A stretch of 64,000 nucleotides of DNA, taken from positions 310,001-374,000 of the forward strand of contig NZ_SLWR01000009.1 in the NCBI RefSeq assembly GCF_004345665.1, written 5' to 3'. The translations under genes were made by a program, and so were the position numbers. Of the stretch, positions 24,646-33,154 are shown one piece after another. The stretch is from Kribbella antiqua. GTDB taxonomy: Bacteria; Actinomycetota; Actinomycetes; Propionibacteriales; Kribbellaceae. The first letter of the stretch is position 1, and every line of letters starts with the position of its first letter. Below the pieces are notes generated by a model. It worked only from the letters and a program-made list of their open reading frames with translations, was not told the origin of the DNA and did no database searches.

Positions 24646-25865
24646 GCATCCTCCTGAGCTGACGGGATCAACACCTGCACCCGAGTCCCCTGACCCGGCG
24701 CGCTCTCCACCTGCACCGAACCACCCGACTCCTCGACCCGCCCCCGCATCGCCGCCAGCCCGAAACCACCCGACGACACCGATGGCGAGAACCCCGATCC
24801 GTCGTCCCGGATCTCGATCCACACCCCGCCGTCCGAGATCCCCAACGTGATCAGCACCTGCGTCGCACCGGCGTGCTTGCGTACGTTCGCCAGCGCCTCC
24901 TGCGCCGCCCGCAACAGCACCACCTGCTGCCCCTGCGGCAGCGCGGCGACCTCCTCGTCCGGCAGATCGAGCGATACCTGAACGTCGACGCCCGTCTCGG
25001 CCGCGAATCGTTCGGCCTGCCGGCGCAGCACCTCGGTCAACGTTGCCTCTGACAACGCGACTGGGGTGAACGCTGCAACCAGCGCGCGGGCCTCGGCCAG
25101 GTTCTCCCGCGCGGTGTCCTCGATCGCCGCCAGCCGGGCCGCGGCCCCGTCCGTACCGCCGCGCTGGAGCTCGACCGCGGCCGTCTGGGCGAGCATCACG
25201 ATACTGGTCATGCCCTGCGCGAGGGTGTCGTGGATCTCACGCGCCATCCGCTCCCGCTCGGCCATCACGCCCGCGGTGTGGTGCGCCTCGGCAAGCTCGT
25301 CCCGGGCCGACTCGAGTTGCTCGATCAGCTCCGCGCGTTGCTCGCTCTGGGTGATCACCTTCTCGATCCAGATCCCGAACAGCAGGCTCACGACCAGGCT
25401 GACCGCCATCCACGGCAGCACCGACCAGAACGTGTCCCAGCCCCACCCGGCACTCCACAGCTGCGCGGTTCCGACTCCGATCACCAGGAGCAAACTGAAC
25501 GCCGCACCCTCGCGGACGTCCTCGCACAGCAGCCAGATCTGCGCCGACGCGATGAACATCAGGAACACCGACTGTGGATAAAGCCCGACCAGCACCATCA
25601 GGCAGCCGATCAGCAGGATCCGATAGAGGTACGACGGCAGTCGCCGGCGCGACCTGACCGCGGGAAGCCCGATGAACTGGTACGCCGCTCCGAGCAGCAC
25701 CACGGCACCGGTGTAGACGATCCGGCGCGTGGTGCCGAGCTCGGTGGTGAACGAGATCGCCAGCGTCATGCCCAGCAGCACCCAGAACACGATGTGCCAG
25801 CCGACCAGCGTCCGGGTCCAGACCGGCTGGTCGGTGCGCAGATTCCTGTGTTCCACGGGGCCCAT
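24642..25865 (-). CDS. NarL-family sensor histidine kinase
   Basis: 407 residues. About six membrane helices cover the first ~190 residues (for example VGWHIVFWVLLGMTLAISF and WMAVSLVVSLLFGIWI), with little extracellular sequence, suggesting intramembrane sensing. The HisKA_3 box holds the phosphorylated His in ERERMAREIHDTLAQGMTS. The ATPase domain shows EALANVRKHAGATQV, IEIRDDGSGF and GFGLAAMRGR. It is coupled to the response regulator by a GTGA overlap and sits 26 bases after the ABC-2 permease gene, so all four genes are probably one transcription unit. Confidence 0.93.
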   Translation of the reverse strand: MGPVEHRNLRTDQPVWTRTLVGWHIVFWVLLGMTLAISFTTELGTTRRIVYTGAVVLLGAAYQFIGLPAVRSRRRLPSYLYRILLIGCLMVLVGLYPQSVFLMFIASAQIWLLCEDVREGAAFSLLLVIGVGTAQLWSAGWGWDTFWSVLPWMAVSLVVSLLFGIWIEKVITQSEQRAELIEQLESARDELAEAHHTAGVMAERERMAREIHDTLAQGMTSIVMLAQTAAVELQRGGTDGAAARLAAIEDTARENLAEARALVAAFTPVALSEATLTEVLRRQAERFAAETGVDVQVSLDLPDEEVAALPQGQQVVLLRAAQEALANVRKHAGATQVLITLGISDGGVWIEIRDDGSGFSPSVSSGGFGLAAMRGRVEESGGSVQVESAPGQGTRVQVLIPSAQEDA

Positions 25866-25891
25866 CTTCCTCTACCGAAGATTGTCGACAA

Positions 25892-26713
25892 TCAGCCGGC
25901 GTCGCGCCGGGTCCACCGGAAGACGCGCTGGGCGACGACGAGTCCGACGACCAGCCAGATCGACAGCACGATCGCGCCCGTCCCCAGCTGCCACGAACCG
26001 CCCGGCTCGTTCACCTCGTATCCGTCCGGCAGGAACACCGACCGCATCCCCTGCGCCAGCCACTTCAGCGGGAAGAACTCCGACACCGTCCGCATCCAGG
26101 CCGGTAGGCTGCTGTACACGAAGTACACCCCGGAGATGAACTGCAGCAGCAGGACCACCGGCGTCACCACCGCCGACGCGGCCTTGCCCGACTTCGGTAC
26201 GACGGAGAACGCGATCCCGAGCACCGACCCGGACGCCGTACCGAGCACGAAGATCCACAGGAAGTGCAGCCACTTCGACGGCTCGGTCGGAATGTCGACG
26301 CCCAGTAGCAGCCCGGCGATCGCGAGCAGCAACCCGAACTGCAGGATCGACGTGGTCAGGACCAGCCCGATCTTGCCGATGAAGTACGACTGCGGCGACA
26401 TCGGCGTACCGCGCAACCGCTTCAGCAGGTCCTCGTCGCGCTCCATCGCGATGGTGATGGCGAGCGACTGGAAGCTGGTCAGGAAGATGCCGGAGGCAAT
26501 CATCCCGGGGGTGAAGTAGGTGGCGGCGGTGACGCCGCCGGAGAAGTCGGTGCCGCTGAACACGGCCGAGAAGATGGCCAGGAAGATGATCGGGAAGAAG
26601 AAGGTGAAGATCAACTGCTCCCGCTCGCGGAAGAACTGCTTGACCTCGAGCCGAGTCCGGGAGAGCCCGACCTTGAGGGGCGACGGCAGGGTGGTGGTGG
26701 CGACGGCACTCAT
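25892..26713 (-). CDS. ABC-2 type transporter permease
   Basis: 273 residues with six predicted helices (FTFFFPIIFLAIFSAVF, PGMIASGIFLTSFQSLAI, LGTASGSVLGIAFSVV, LLLQFISGVYFVYSSL and others) and the ABC-2 signature LPAWMRTVSEFFPLKWLAQG. The ATG overlaps the stop of the ATPase gene (ATGA). Such exporters carry lipids, peptides or drugs outward. The coupling to a NarL-type two-component system suggests a stress-induced efflux function. Confidence 0.92.
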   Translation of the reverse strand: MSAVATTTLPSPLKVGLSRTRLEVKQFFREREQLIFTFFFPIIFLAIFSAVFSGTDFSGGVTAATYFTPGMIASGIFLTSFQSLAITIAMERDEDLLKRLRGTPMSPQSYFIGKIGLVLTTSILQFGLLLAIAGLLLGVDIPTEPSKWLHFLWIFVLGTASGSVLGIAFSVVPKSGKAASAVVTPVVLLLQFISGVYFVYSSLPAWMRTVSEFFPLKWLAQGMRSVFLPDGYEVNEPGGSWQLGTGAIVLSIWLVVGLVVAQRVFRWTRRDAG

Positions 26714-27600
26714 CGGACGGCTCCAGCGGTGAGAGAGGTGGGCTCGGCAGCGACCGCGGGCCGGCCGATCAGTTCGAGGTAGATGTCTTCCAGGCTCGGT
26801 CGCCGGACCTCCAGCTCCGGGACCTCACCGCCGTACTGCGCCATCAGCCGGGCGACCTCCGCGGTCGGTTCGTCGGTGCGGACCTCGCGCATGCCGTCCG
26901 GGGACAGCCAGGACACCCGCGCGGTGCGGGCACCGCGGCCGCCGAGCGTCTCCGGCGTACCGACCTCGACCATCTGGCCGTCGGCGATCACCCCGACCCG
27001 GTCGGCCAGGTGCTCGGCCTCGTCCAGGTAGTGGGTGGTGAGCAGGATGGTGGTGCCTTCGGTCCGCAGGTTCTCGATCAGCGCCCAGAACTGCCGGCGC
27101 GCCTCCGGGTCGAATCCAGTGGTCGGCTCGTCCAGGAACAGCAGTTCCGGGTTCCCGATCACGCCCAGCGCGACGTCCAGCCTGCGCCGCTGACCGCCGG
27201 AGAGCTTGCGAGTCCGCGTACGGCGCTTCTCGTCCAGACCGACCGCGGCGATCACCTCGTCCGGGTCGCGCGGCGCGGGGTAGTAGCCGGCGAAGTGGTT
27301 CACCAGCTCGGCGACGGACAGCTCGGCCTCGTCGCGCGAGGTCTGGGACACGATCCCGAGCCGCGCCCGCCAGTGCCGATCACCGCGTGCCGGGTCCACC
27401 CCGAGCACAGTGACCTCACCGAGGTCGGCCCGGCGATACCCCTCCAGGATCTCCACGGTCGTCGTCTTGCCGGCGCCGTTCGGTCCGAGCAGCGCGAAGA
27501 CCTCACCCCGATGAATGTCCAGGTCCACCCCGTTCACGGCGACCTTGTCCGGGTACCGCTTCACCAGCCCCCGCACCCTCACAGCCTCATCTGTCGTCAT
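26710..27600 (-). CDS. ABC-2 type transporter ATP-binding protein
   Basis: A 296-residue ATPase. Walker A is GPNGAGKTT, the signature KLSGGQRRRLDVALGV, Walker B PELLFLDEPTTGFDPEARRQ, and the H-loop LLTTHYLDEAE. The C-terminal ~70 residues (ARVSWLSPDGMREVRTDEP and on) form the DrrA-like regulatory extension. ATG 27600 is followed by MTTDEAVRVRGL. It is the first gene of the ATPase-permease-kinase-regulator operon, divergent from the mycothiol enzyme gene. Confidence 0.93.
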   Translation of the reverse strand: MTTDEAVRVRGLVKRYPDKVAVNGVDLDIHRGEVFALLGPNGAGKTTTVEILEGYRRADLGEVTVLGVDPARGDRHWRARLGIVSQTSRDEAELSVAELVNHFAGYYPAPRDPDEVIAAVGLDEKRRTRTRKLSGGQRRRLDVALGVIGNPELLFLDEPTTGFDPEARRQFWALIENLRTEGTTILLTTHYLDEAEHLADRVGVIADGQMVEVGTPETLGGRGARTARVSWLSPDGMREVRTDEPTAEVARLMAQYGGEVPELEVRRPSLEDIYLELIGRPAVAAEPTSLTAGAVR

Positions 27601-27731
27601 GCCGTCCAGCCTCTCGTCCACAGCCCGCCGCCTGGGAGCACCACCCGGCGGACCCCGTGTCCCCCAACCGGTGGACACGCGCCGCGCGCGAGGGGCTGAC
27701 GTCGTACGGCGGATGCGGTTAGGTTCGGGGG

Positions 27732-28826
27732 ATGGGTCAGACGGTGCGTGGTGTGGTGGCGAGGGGCAAAGGCGAGCCGGTGTCGATCGAGGAGATCACC
27801 ATCCCCGATCCAGGGCCGGGGGAGGCGGTGGTGAAAGTCCAGGCGTGCGGCGTCTGCCACACCGACCTGCACTATCGCGAAGGCGGCATCAACGACGACT
27901 TCCCGTTCCTGCTCGGCCATGAGGCGGCGGGGATCGTGGAGTCGGTGGGCGAGGGCGTGACCGACCTCCACCCGGGCGACTTCGTCGTACTGAACTGGCG
28001 GGCGGTCTGCGGGAACTGTCGCGCCTGCCTGCGCGGCCGCCCGTGGTACTGCTTCAGCACGCACAACGCGAAGCAGAAGATGGCCCTTGCCGACGGCACC
28101 GAACTGTCACCCGCGCTCGGCATCGGCGCCTTCGCCGAGAAGACCCTGGTCGCGGCTGGGCAGTGCACCAAGGTCGACCCGGCCGCGAAGCCCGAGGTCG
28201 CCGGGCTGCTCGGCTGCGGCGTGATGGCCGGCCTCGGCGCCGCCATCAACACCGGCAACGTCGGCCGCGGTGACTCGGTCGCCGTGATCGGCTGCGGCGG
28301 AGTCGGTACGGCGGCCGTCGTCGGCTCACGGCTCGCCGGGGCCGCGCGAGTCATCGCCATCGACATCGACCAGCGCAAACTCGACGTCGCCCGGGAGCTC
28401 GGCGCGACCCACACGATCAACTCCAAGGACCTCGACCAGGACGGTGTGGTCGAAGCGGTCCAGGAGCTGACCGGCGGGTTCGGCGCGGACGTGGTGATCG
28501 ACGCGGTCGGCCGGCCGGAAACGTGGAAGCAGGCCTTCTACGCCCGCGACCTGGCCGGCACGGTCGTGCTGGTCGGCGTACCGACGCCGGAGATGAGCCT
28601 CGAGATGCCGCTGCTCGACTTCTTCGGCCGCGGCGGTTCGCTCAAGTCCAGCTGGTACGGCGACTGCCTGCCGACCCGCGACTTCCCACTCCTGATCGAC
28701 CTCCACCTCCAGGGCCGGCTACCGCTGGACCGCTTCGTCTCCGAGACCATCGCGCTGGACGAGGTCGAGGCCGCGTTCACCAAGATGCACCACGGCGACG
28801 TCCTGCGGTCAGTCGTGGTCTTCTAG
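27732..28826 (+). CDS. mscR: S-(hydroxymethyl)mycothiol dehydrogenase
   Basis: A zinc-dependent class III-like alcohol dehydrogenase that oxidises the formaldehyde-mycothiol adduct (and reduces S-nitrosomycothiol) with NAD. Its 364 residues match the ~361 of the family. The catalytic zinc ligands sit in ACGVCHTDLHYREG and GHEAAGIVESVGEGV. The structural zinc loop reads CGNCRACLRGRPWYC. The Rossmann motif is VIGCGGVGTAAVVGS. It indicates a mycothiol-producing actinobacterium. It overlaps the converging GNAT gene by 4 bases. Confidence 0.92.
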   Translation: MGQTVRGVVARGKGEPVSIEEITIPDPGPGEAVVKVQACGVCHTDLHYREGGINDDFPFLLGHEAAGIVESVGEGVTDLHPGDFVVLNWRAVCGNCRACLRGRPWYCFSTHNAKQKMALADGTELSPALGIGAFAEKTLVAAGQCTKVDPAAKPEVAGLLGCGVMAGLGAAINTGNVGRGDSVAVIGCGGVGTAAVVGSRLAGAARVIAIDIDQRKLDVARELGATHTINSKDLDQDGVVEAVQELTGGFGADVVIDAVGRPETWKQAFYARDLAGTVVLVGVPTPEMSLEMPLLDFFGRGGSLKSSWYGDCLPTRDFPLLIDLHLQGRLPLDRFVSETIALDEVEAAFTKMHHGDVLRSVVVF

Positions 28827-29317
28827 ACCTTGAAGGAGATCCACACGTCGGGGTTCGCTTCGGACTTGCCGGGGATCGGGCGGCGTTCCTGCGTCCAGAC
28901 GTCACCGGAGATCTCGGTCGCGACCCGCTGCCAGAACCGGACGGCCTTCTCGTTGTTGGCCTGGAACGCCACCTCGCACGGCCCCGGGTGATGTGCCAGA
29001 ACCTCCCGCACTGCGCGCAGACCCAGTCCGTTGCGCCGGACCGGTCGCACGAGGAAGAAGGCGTTGAGCACGTGCACCGGCTGCAGCAGCGCTCGCATGA
29101 AGCAGAAACCAACCGGGTTCTCTCCGGTGTGGAACAGGTAGCCGGCCCACTCCGGATCGCCGGTCAGCACCTTCTCCAACCACTCGGTCCGATACCCGCC
29201 GTCCGGCCGCGGCAACTGCCCCTGGAACTCGGACAGGTCATGACGGAACATCAGCCACAGCCGCTCCAGGACTTCCCGGTCAGCTGCGGTGGTACGCCGT
29301 ACGACGAGATCAGACAT
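28823..29317 (-). CDS. GNAT N-acetyltransferase
   Basis: A single GNAT domain of 164 residues. The acetyl-CoA binding strand-loop-helix reads FFLVRPVRRNGLGLRAVREV, slightly off the usual R/QxxGxG/A. The late strand EVAFQANNEKAVRFWQRVAT is typical of the fold. Homologues are often called 'predicted acetyltransferase' (RimI-like), and the substrate is unknown. It lies between the mycothiol enzyme and a terminator belonging to the aldo/keto reductase upstream, so it is probably transcribed on its own. Confidence 0.85.
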   Translation of the reverse strand: MSDLVVRRTTAADREVLERLWLMFRHDLSEFQGQLPRPDGGYRTEWLEKVLTGDPEWAGYLFHTGENPVGFCFMRALLQPVHVLNAFFLVRPVRRNGLGLRAVREVLAHHPGPCEVAFQANNEKAVRFWQRVATEISGDVWTQERRPIPGKSEANPDVWISFKV

Positions 29318-29360
29318 GGGTCTCCTCAGACAGGAACAACAGGGGATGAGAACGCAGAAA

Positions 29361-29385
29361 AGCCTCCCGCGGGAAGCGGGAGGCT
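29361..29385 (-). terminator. intrinsic terminator of the MerR/aldo-keto reductase unit
   Basis: AGCCTCCCGC (29361-29370) pairs perfectly with GCGGGAGGCT (29376-29385) over a 5-base loop. Read on the minus strand, the hairpin is followed by TTTTCT, a genuine U-tract. It lies 18 bases past the stop of the reductase gene at 29403. Confidence 0.9.
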
Positions 29386-29402
29386 CACTGCTGCACAGTT
29401 TA

Positions 29403-30383
29403 TCAGCCGAGCGGGGCCGTCTTCCCGGCCACCCAGTTCATGTCCGGGTACCGCGTGCCGACCGGCGTGAGCTTGGACAGTGCCTCGACATCCTCGGCCG
29501 ACAGCACCAGGTCGACGGCGCGAGCGTTCTCCTCCAGGTACTTGCGCCGCTTCGTCCCCGGGATCGGGGCGACATCGTTGCCCTGCGCAAGCACCCACGC
29601 GAGCGCGACCTGCCCGGGCGTCGCGTCGTAGCGGGCGGCGACCGAACGGATCTCCTCCACCAGCGCCAGGTTCGCCTCCTCGTTCTCGGCCGAGAACCGC
29701 GGCAGCGTCCGGCGGTAGTCGTCAGCCGCCAGCTCCGACACCCGCGGCCCCGCGCCGGTCAGCATCCCGCGCCCGAGCGGCGAGTACGGCACGATCCCGA
29801 TGCCGAGCTCGCGGCACGTCGGCAGCACCTCGTCCTCGATGTCCCGGCTGAACACCGACCACTCGGTCTGCACCGCGGTGATCGGATGTACGGCGTGCGC
29901 CCGCCGGATGGTGTCCGCCGACGCCTCCGACAGTCCGAGGTACTTCACCTTTCCGGCCTCGACCAACGAAGCCATCGCACCAACGGTCTCTTCCACCGGT
30001 ACGGCGGGATCCATCCGGTGCTGGTAGTACAGATCGACGTGGTCGAGCCCGAGCCGGCTCAGCGATCCGTCGATCGACGACCGCACGTACTCGGGCGATC
30101 CGTTCACGCCACGAACCGCCGGATTACGCGGATCACCGGTGATGCCGAACTTGGTCGCCAGGAACACCTCGTCCCGGCGGTCCGCGATGCCTCGGCCGAC
30201 CAGTTCCTCGTTCGCGCCGAAGCCGTACATGTCGGCGGTGTCGAGGAACGTGATCCCCAAGTCGAGCGCCCGGTGCAGTGTCGCGATCGACTCGGTGTCG
30301 TCGGTCGCGCCGTACGCGTAGCTCATCCCCATGCAGCCGAGTCCCAGCCGGCTGACCTCAGCGCCTTCATTACCCAGCTTCAT
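29403..30383 (-). CDS. aldo/keto reductase
   Basis: 326 residues, NADPH-dependent. Conserved blocks are LGLGCMGMSYAYG, FLDTADMYGFGANEE (catalytic Asp/Tyr region), ATKFGITGD (Lys), YYQHRMDP (His) and the cofactor site IPGTKRRKYLEENARA. A GGAGA ribosome binding site precedes ATG 30383. It is a clear paralogue of the reductase at 19373-20362, with the same motifs throughout. It follows a MerR regulator on the same strand (81-base gap) and is closed by an intrinsic terminator; the MerR protein probably controls it. Confidence 0.93.
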   Translation of the reverse strand: MKLGNEGAEVSRLGLGCMGMSYAYGATDDTESIATLHRALDLGITFLDTADMYGFGANEELVGRGIADRRDEVFLATKFGITGDPRNPAVRGVNGSPEYVRSSIDGSLSRLGLDHVDLYYQHRMDPAVPVEETVGAMASLVEAGKVKYLGLSEASADTIRRAHAVHPITAVQTEWSVFSRDIEDEVLPTCRELGIGIVPYSPLGRGMLTGAGPRVSELAADDYRRTLPRFSAENEEANLALVEEIRSVAARYDATPGQVALAWVLAQGNDVAPIPGTKRRKYLEENARAVDLVLSAEDVEALSKLTPVGTRYPDMNWVAGKTAPLG

Positions 30384-30464
30384 CTGTCTGTCTCCTTCGA
30401 AATGGCATGGCTTCGCCCACCGACGGACCTCCGAGGGTCGCCGGCTCAGGTGAAAGGTGGTTGG

Positions 30465-30890
30465 TTACGGAGCGGCGGTGCCGCCGTACACGGTGATCTT
30501 GTAGTCGGTCACCGCGAGCGCGAGCTGCAGATCACGCAGCTGCTGCTGGATCCTGGCCCGGTGCTCCTGCATCAGGGCGAGCCGCTGCGGCTCGGTGTGC
30601 TCGCCCTCTTCGACCAGGTCCAGGTAGTGGCTCATCGTGCCGATCGGCATCCCGGACGCGCGGAGCCTGGTGACGAACACGATCCGCGCCATCGCCCGCC
30701 GGTCGTAACTGCGGTAGCCCGCGGCGTCGCGACCCACGTGGACCAGCCCGACCCGTTCGTAGTACCGCAGCGTGTGGGCGGTGAGGCCGGTGAGCTCGGC
30801 GGCCTCGGCGATGGTGAGCTGCTCCGGCAGATCGGCCGGGAGATCCAGCAGGCCCAGCAGCTCCCGGTCGATGAGCTCGGTCGTGGTCAT
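30465..30890 (-). CDS. MerR-family transcriptional regulator
   Basis: 141 residues. The N-terminal winged helix reads LTIAEAAELTGLTAHTLRYY followed by ERVGLVHVGRDAAGYRSYD. A dimerisation coiled coil follows (RLALMQEHRARIQQQLRDLQ), with a short effector tail lacking metal-binding cysteines, so it probably senses an organic compound. MerR regulators adjoining aldo/keto reductases are common in actinobacteria. A 14-of-16 palindrome lies 18 bases upstream of the start. Confidence 0.92.
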   Translation of the reverse strand: MTTTELIDRELLGLLDLPADLPEQLTIAEAAELTGLTAHTLRYYERVGLVHVGRDAAGYRSYDRRAMARIVFVTRLRASGMPIGTMSHYLDLVEEGEHTEPQRLALMQEHRARIQQQLRDLQLALAVTDYKITVYGGTAAP

Positions 30891-30907
30891 GTCTTCGACA
30901 GTACGGG

Positions 30908-30923
30908 TTAGAGCGCGCTCAAA
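30908..30923. promoter_or_regulatory. candidate MerR operator
   Basis: TTAGAGCGCGCTCAAA contains the perfect 10-bp palindrome GAGCGCGCTC, extended by A/T on both sides, 18 bases upstream of the MerR start codon. Position and symmetry suggest autoregulation. A second palindrome, GTGAC-TTAG-GTCAC at 30931-30944, overlaps the zur stop codon. Confidence 0.5.
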
Positions 30924-30940
30924 GGCAAAGGTGACTTAGG

Positions 30941-31333
30941 TCACGCTTGCTGGCAGTCGGAGCAGGTGCCGAAGATCTCCAGCGTGTGGCTGATGTCGGC
31001 GTACCCGTGCTCGGCCGCGATCTTGTCGGCCCAGCGCTCGACCGCCGGGCCCTCAACCTCGACAGTGCGGCCGCAGTTGCGGCAGACCAGGTGGTGATGG
31101 TGACCCTTCGAGCAGCGCCGATACGCCGTCTCGCCGTCGGCGGTCCGCAGTACGTCGACCTCGCGGGAGTCGGCGAGGGCCTGGAGGGTCCGGTAGACAG
31201 TGGTCAGGCCGACGGCCTCGCCCGCGGACCGGAGCTCCTGGTGGATCTCCTGGGCCGTCCGGAAGTCGTCGAGATTGTCGAGCGCCGACGCCACCGCCGC
31301 GCGCTGACGGGTCGAGCGTGTTCCGATGGCCAC
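30941..31333 (-). CDS. zur: Fur-family zinc uptake regulator Zur
   Basis: 130 residues. The N-terminal winged helix reads STRQRAAVASALDNLDDFRT and GLTTVYRTLQALADS. The metal domain has KGHHHHLVCRNCGRTVEVEG and the C-terminal CSDC. The two CxxC pairs bind structural zinc. GTG 31333 was chosen because AGGAGG lies four bases upstream; an ATG at 31348 is in frame but has no such site. It is the last gene of the znuA-znuC-znuB-zur operon, which makes Zur identity much more likely than another Fur subtype. Confidence 0.92.
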   Translation of the reverse strand: MAIGTRSTRQRAAVASALDNLDDFRTAQEIHQELRSAGEAVGLTTVYRTLQALADSREVDVLRTADGETAYRRCSKGHHHHLVCRNCGRTVEVEGPAVERWADKIAAEHGYADISHTLEIFGTCSDCQQA

Positions 31334-31394
31334 CGTTCCTCCTGTCATTCCGTCACCGAATTTTGCCGGTAACCGCGCCCAATTCTCTCAGAAG

Positions 31395-32399
31395 TCAGTG
31401 TTCGTCCCAATGATCGCCGTGCGCCGCGTGCAGGTGCCCGTCGTGCACGTAGTCCACGTGATCCCCGTGCTCCACCTTCGTATGGCCGCACCTCGGGTCG
31501 TGCTGGTGCGGATGCCCGGCACTCACCACGTGAGGCTCCGGCACCGGTACGCCGACCTCCGGCTCCTCGTCCGGCAGCGGAGCGACCTGGCGATGCCGCC
31601 GCCGGATCAGCGTCCCAGCCGTCGCCGCCACCACGAACCCGGCCAGCGCCAGTACGACGATGGTCGCGCCCGGAGCCACATTCGCGTTGTACGACGTGAC
31701 GATGCCGGCCAGGCACGCGACGACACCGATCACACAAGCCGTCACGAACGTACTGCGGAACGACCGCGTCACCTGCTGTGCCGTCGCCACCGGGACGACC
31801 ATGAGCGCACTCACCAGCAGCAACCCCACGGTCCGCATAGCCACCGTCACAGTCACCGCGGCCATCACCGCGATCACCAGGTTCAGCAACTGCACCCGCA
31901 GCCCGGTGACGCGCGCGAACTCCTCGTCCTGGCACACCGCGAACAGCTGCGGTCCGAGCCCGATTGCCACCACGAGAACAGTCACAGCCAGGCCGACGAC
32001 GACGTACAGATCACTGGGCGACACAGTGGTGAGCGAGCCGAACAGATAGGTATTCAGCGTCGCCGCGCCCTGACCAGCAAGGCCGATGAGCAGCACGCCG
32101 CCCGCAATACCGCCGTAGAAAAGCAGGGCCAAGGCGACATCGCCGCTGGCCTTGCCGCGGGCGCGGACGAGCTCGATCGCGGTGGCGCCGGCGATGGAAA
32201 CAAGGATCGCGGTGAGGACGGGCGCACTGCCCGTGAGCAGACCGAGGGCGACACCGGTGATCGCGATGTGGCCGATGCCGTCGCCCATCAGCGACAGCCG
32301 GCGCTGGACCAGGTAGGTGCCGATCGCGGGAGCGGAGAGACCGGTGAGCAGCCCGGCGATCAAGGCCCGCTGCATGAACTCGAGCTGGAACATCGTCAT
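31395..32399 (-). CDS. znuB: zinc ABC transporter permease ZnuB with histidine-rich C-terminal tail
   Basis: 334 residues. The ABC-3 permease core of seven to eight helices (ALIAGLLTGLSAPAIGTYLV, MGDGIGHIAITGVALGLLTG and others) ends near residue 275. The last 45 residues hold 13 histidines plus Asp, Glu and one Cys (GHPHQHDPRCGHTKVEH, DYVHDGHLHAAHGDHWDEH), an unusual cytoplasmic-side metal-binding tail for ZnuB. Start ATG 32399 overlaps the znuC stop (ATGA); an ATG at 32411 is also possible. It forms the membrane channel for zinc import. Confidence 0.92.
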   Translation of the reverse strand: MTMFQLEFMQRALIAGLLTGLSAPAIGTYLVQRRLSLMGDGIGHIAITGVALGLLTGSAPVLTAILVSIAGATAIELVRARGKASGDVALALLFYGGIAGGVLLIGLAGQGAATLNTYLFGSLTTVSPSDLYVVVGLAVTVLVVAIGLGPQLFAVCQDEEFARVTGLRVQLLNLVIAVMAAVTVTVAMRTVGLLLVSALMVVPVATAQQVTRSFRSTFVTACVIGVVACLAGIVTSYNANVAPGATIVVLALAGFVVAATAGTLIRRRHRQVAPLPDEEPEVGVPVPEPHVVSAGHPHQHDPRCGHTKVEHGDHVDYVHDGHLHAAHGDHWDEH

Positions 32400-33154
32400 G
32401 AGGAGAGCCATCCCGGTTCGTCGCCACCGGTATGCGGGTGGACGTGTGCGTGCGTCTGCGAGGCGTGCGGCGGACCGTCGTACACGATCCGGCCACGGCG
32501 CAGTACGACGGAACGGTCGATCAGCGCGTCCATCGGGCCGAGGTCGTGGCTGACCATCACCACGGTGGTGCCGCGGGCGACTCGCTCGCGGATCGCGTCG
32601 GCGAAGATCTGCTGGCTGGCCAGGTCGACCCCGGCGGTCGGCTCGTCGAGGATCAGCAGGTCCGGATCGGACACCAGCGCCCGCGCGATCAGGACCCGCT
32701 GCTGCTGCCCGCCGGACAGCTCCGCGACCGCGTCCTTTCGGTGATCGGGCATATCCACGAGCTGCAGCGCCTCATCGACCGCCTGCTTCTGCGCAGCCCG
32801 CAGGGGAGTGAACATCCGCCGTTGCGAGAGCAGCCCCGACGACACCACTTCATACACAGTTGCCGGTACGCCGCCGGCCGCCGTGATGCGCTGCGGGACA
32901 TAACCGACGCGTCGCCACTGCCGGAAGCGTGGAACCGGCGTACCGAAAAGGCGGACCTCACCGCGTGCCGCGGAGAGCAGCCCGACGACGGTCTTGATCA
33001 GGGTCGACTTGCCGGAGCCGTTGGTGCCGAGGACGGCGACCACCTCGCCCTGGCGGATCTGCAGATCGACCCCGCGCAAGACGGGACGACCGCCCAGGTC
33101 AACCGAGAGATCGGTGACCTGAACGGCCTTCGCAGTGTCTTCTGAACGTGTCAC
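32396..33154 (-). CDS. znuC: zinc ABC transporter ATP-binding protein ZnuC
   Basis: A 252-residue ATPase. Walker A is GTNGSGKST, the signature LSGGQQQRVLIARAL, Walker B DLLILDEPTAGVD, and the H-loop VVMVSHDLGPMD. It ends in a short His-rich tail (HASQTHAHVHPH) absent from typical ZnuC. GTG 33154 overlaps the znuA stop (GTGA); the frame remains open upstream but there is antisense-shadowed by znuA. It provides energy for ZnuB-mediated uptake. Confidence 0.93.
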   Translation of the reverse strand: MTRSEDTAKAVQVTDLSVDLGGRPVLRGVDLQIRQGEVVAVLGTNGSGKSTLIKTVVGLLSAARGEVRLFGTPVPRFRQWRRVGYVPQRITAAGGVPATVYEVVSSGLLSQRRMFTPLRAAQKQAVDEALQLVDMPDHRKDAVAELSGGQQQRVLIARALVSDPDLLILDEPTAGVDLASQQIFADAIRERVARGTTVVMVSHDLGPMDALIDRSVVLRRGRIVYDGPPHASQTHAHVHPHTGGDEPGWLSS

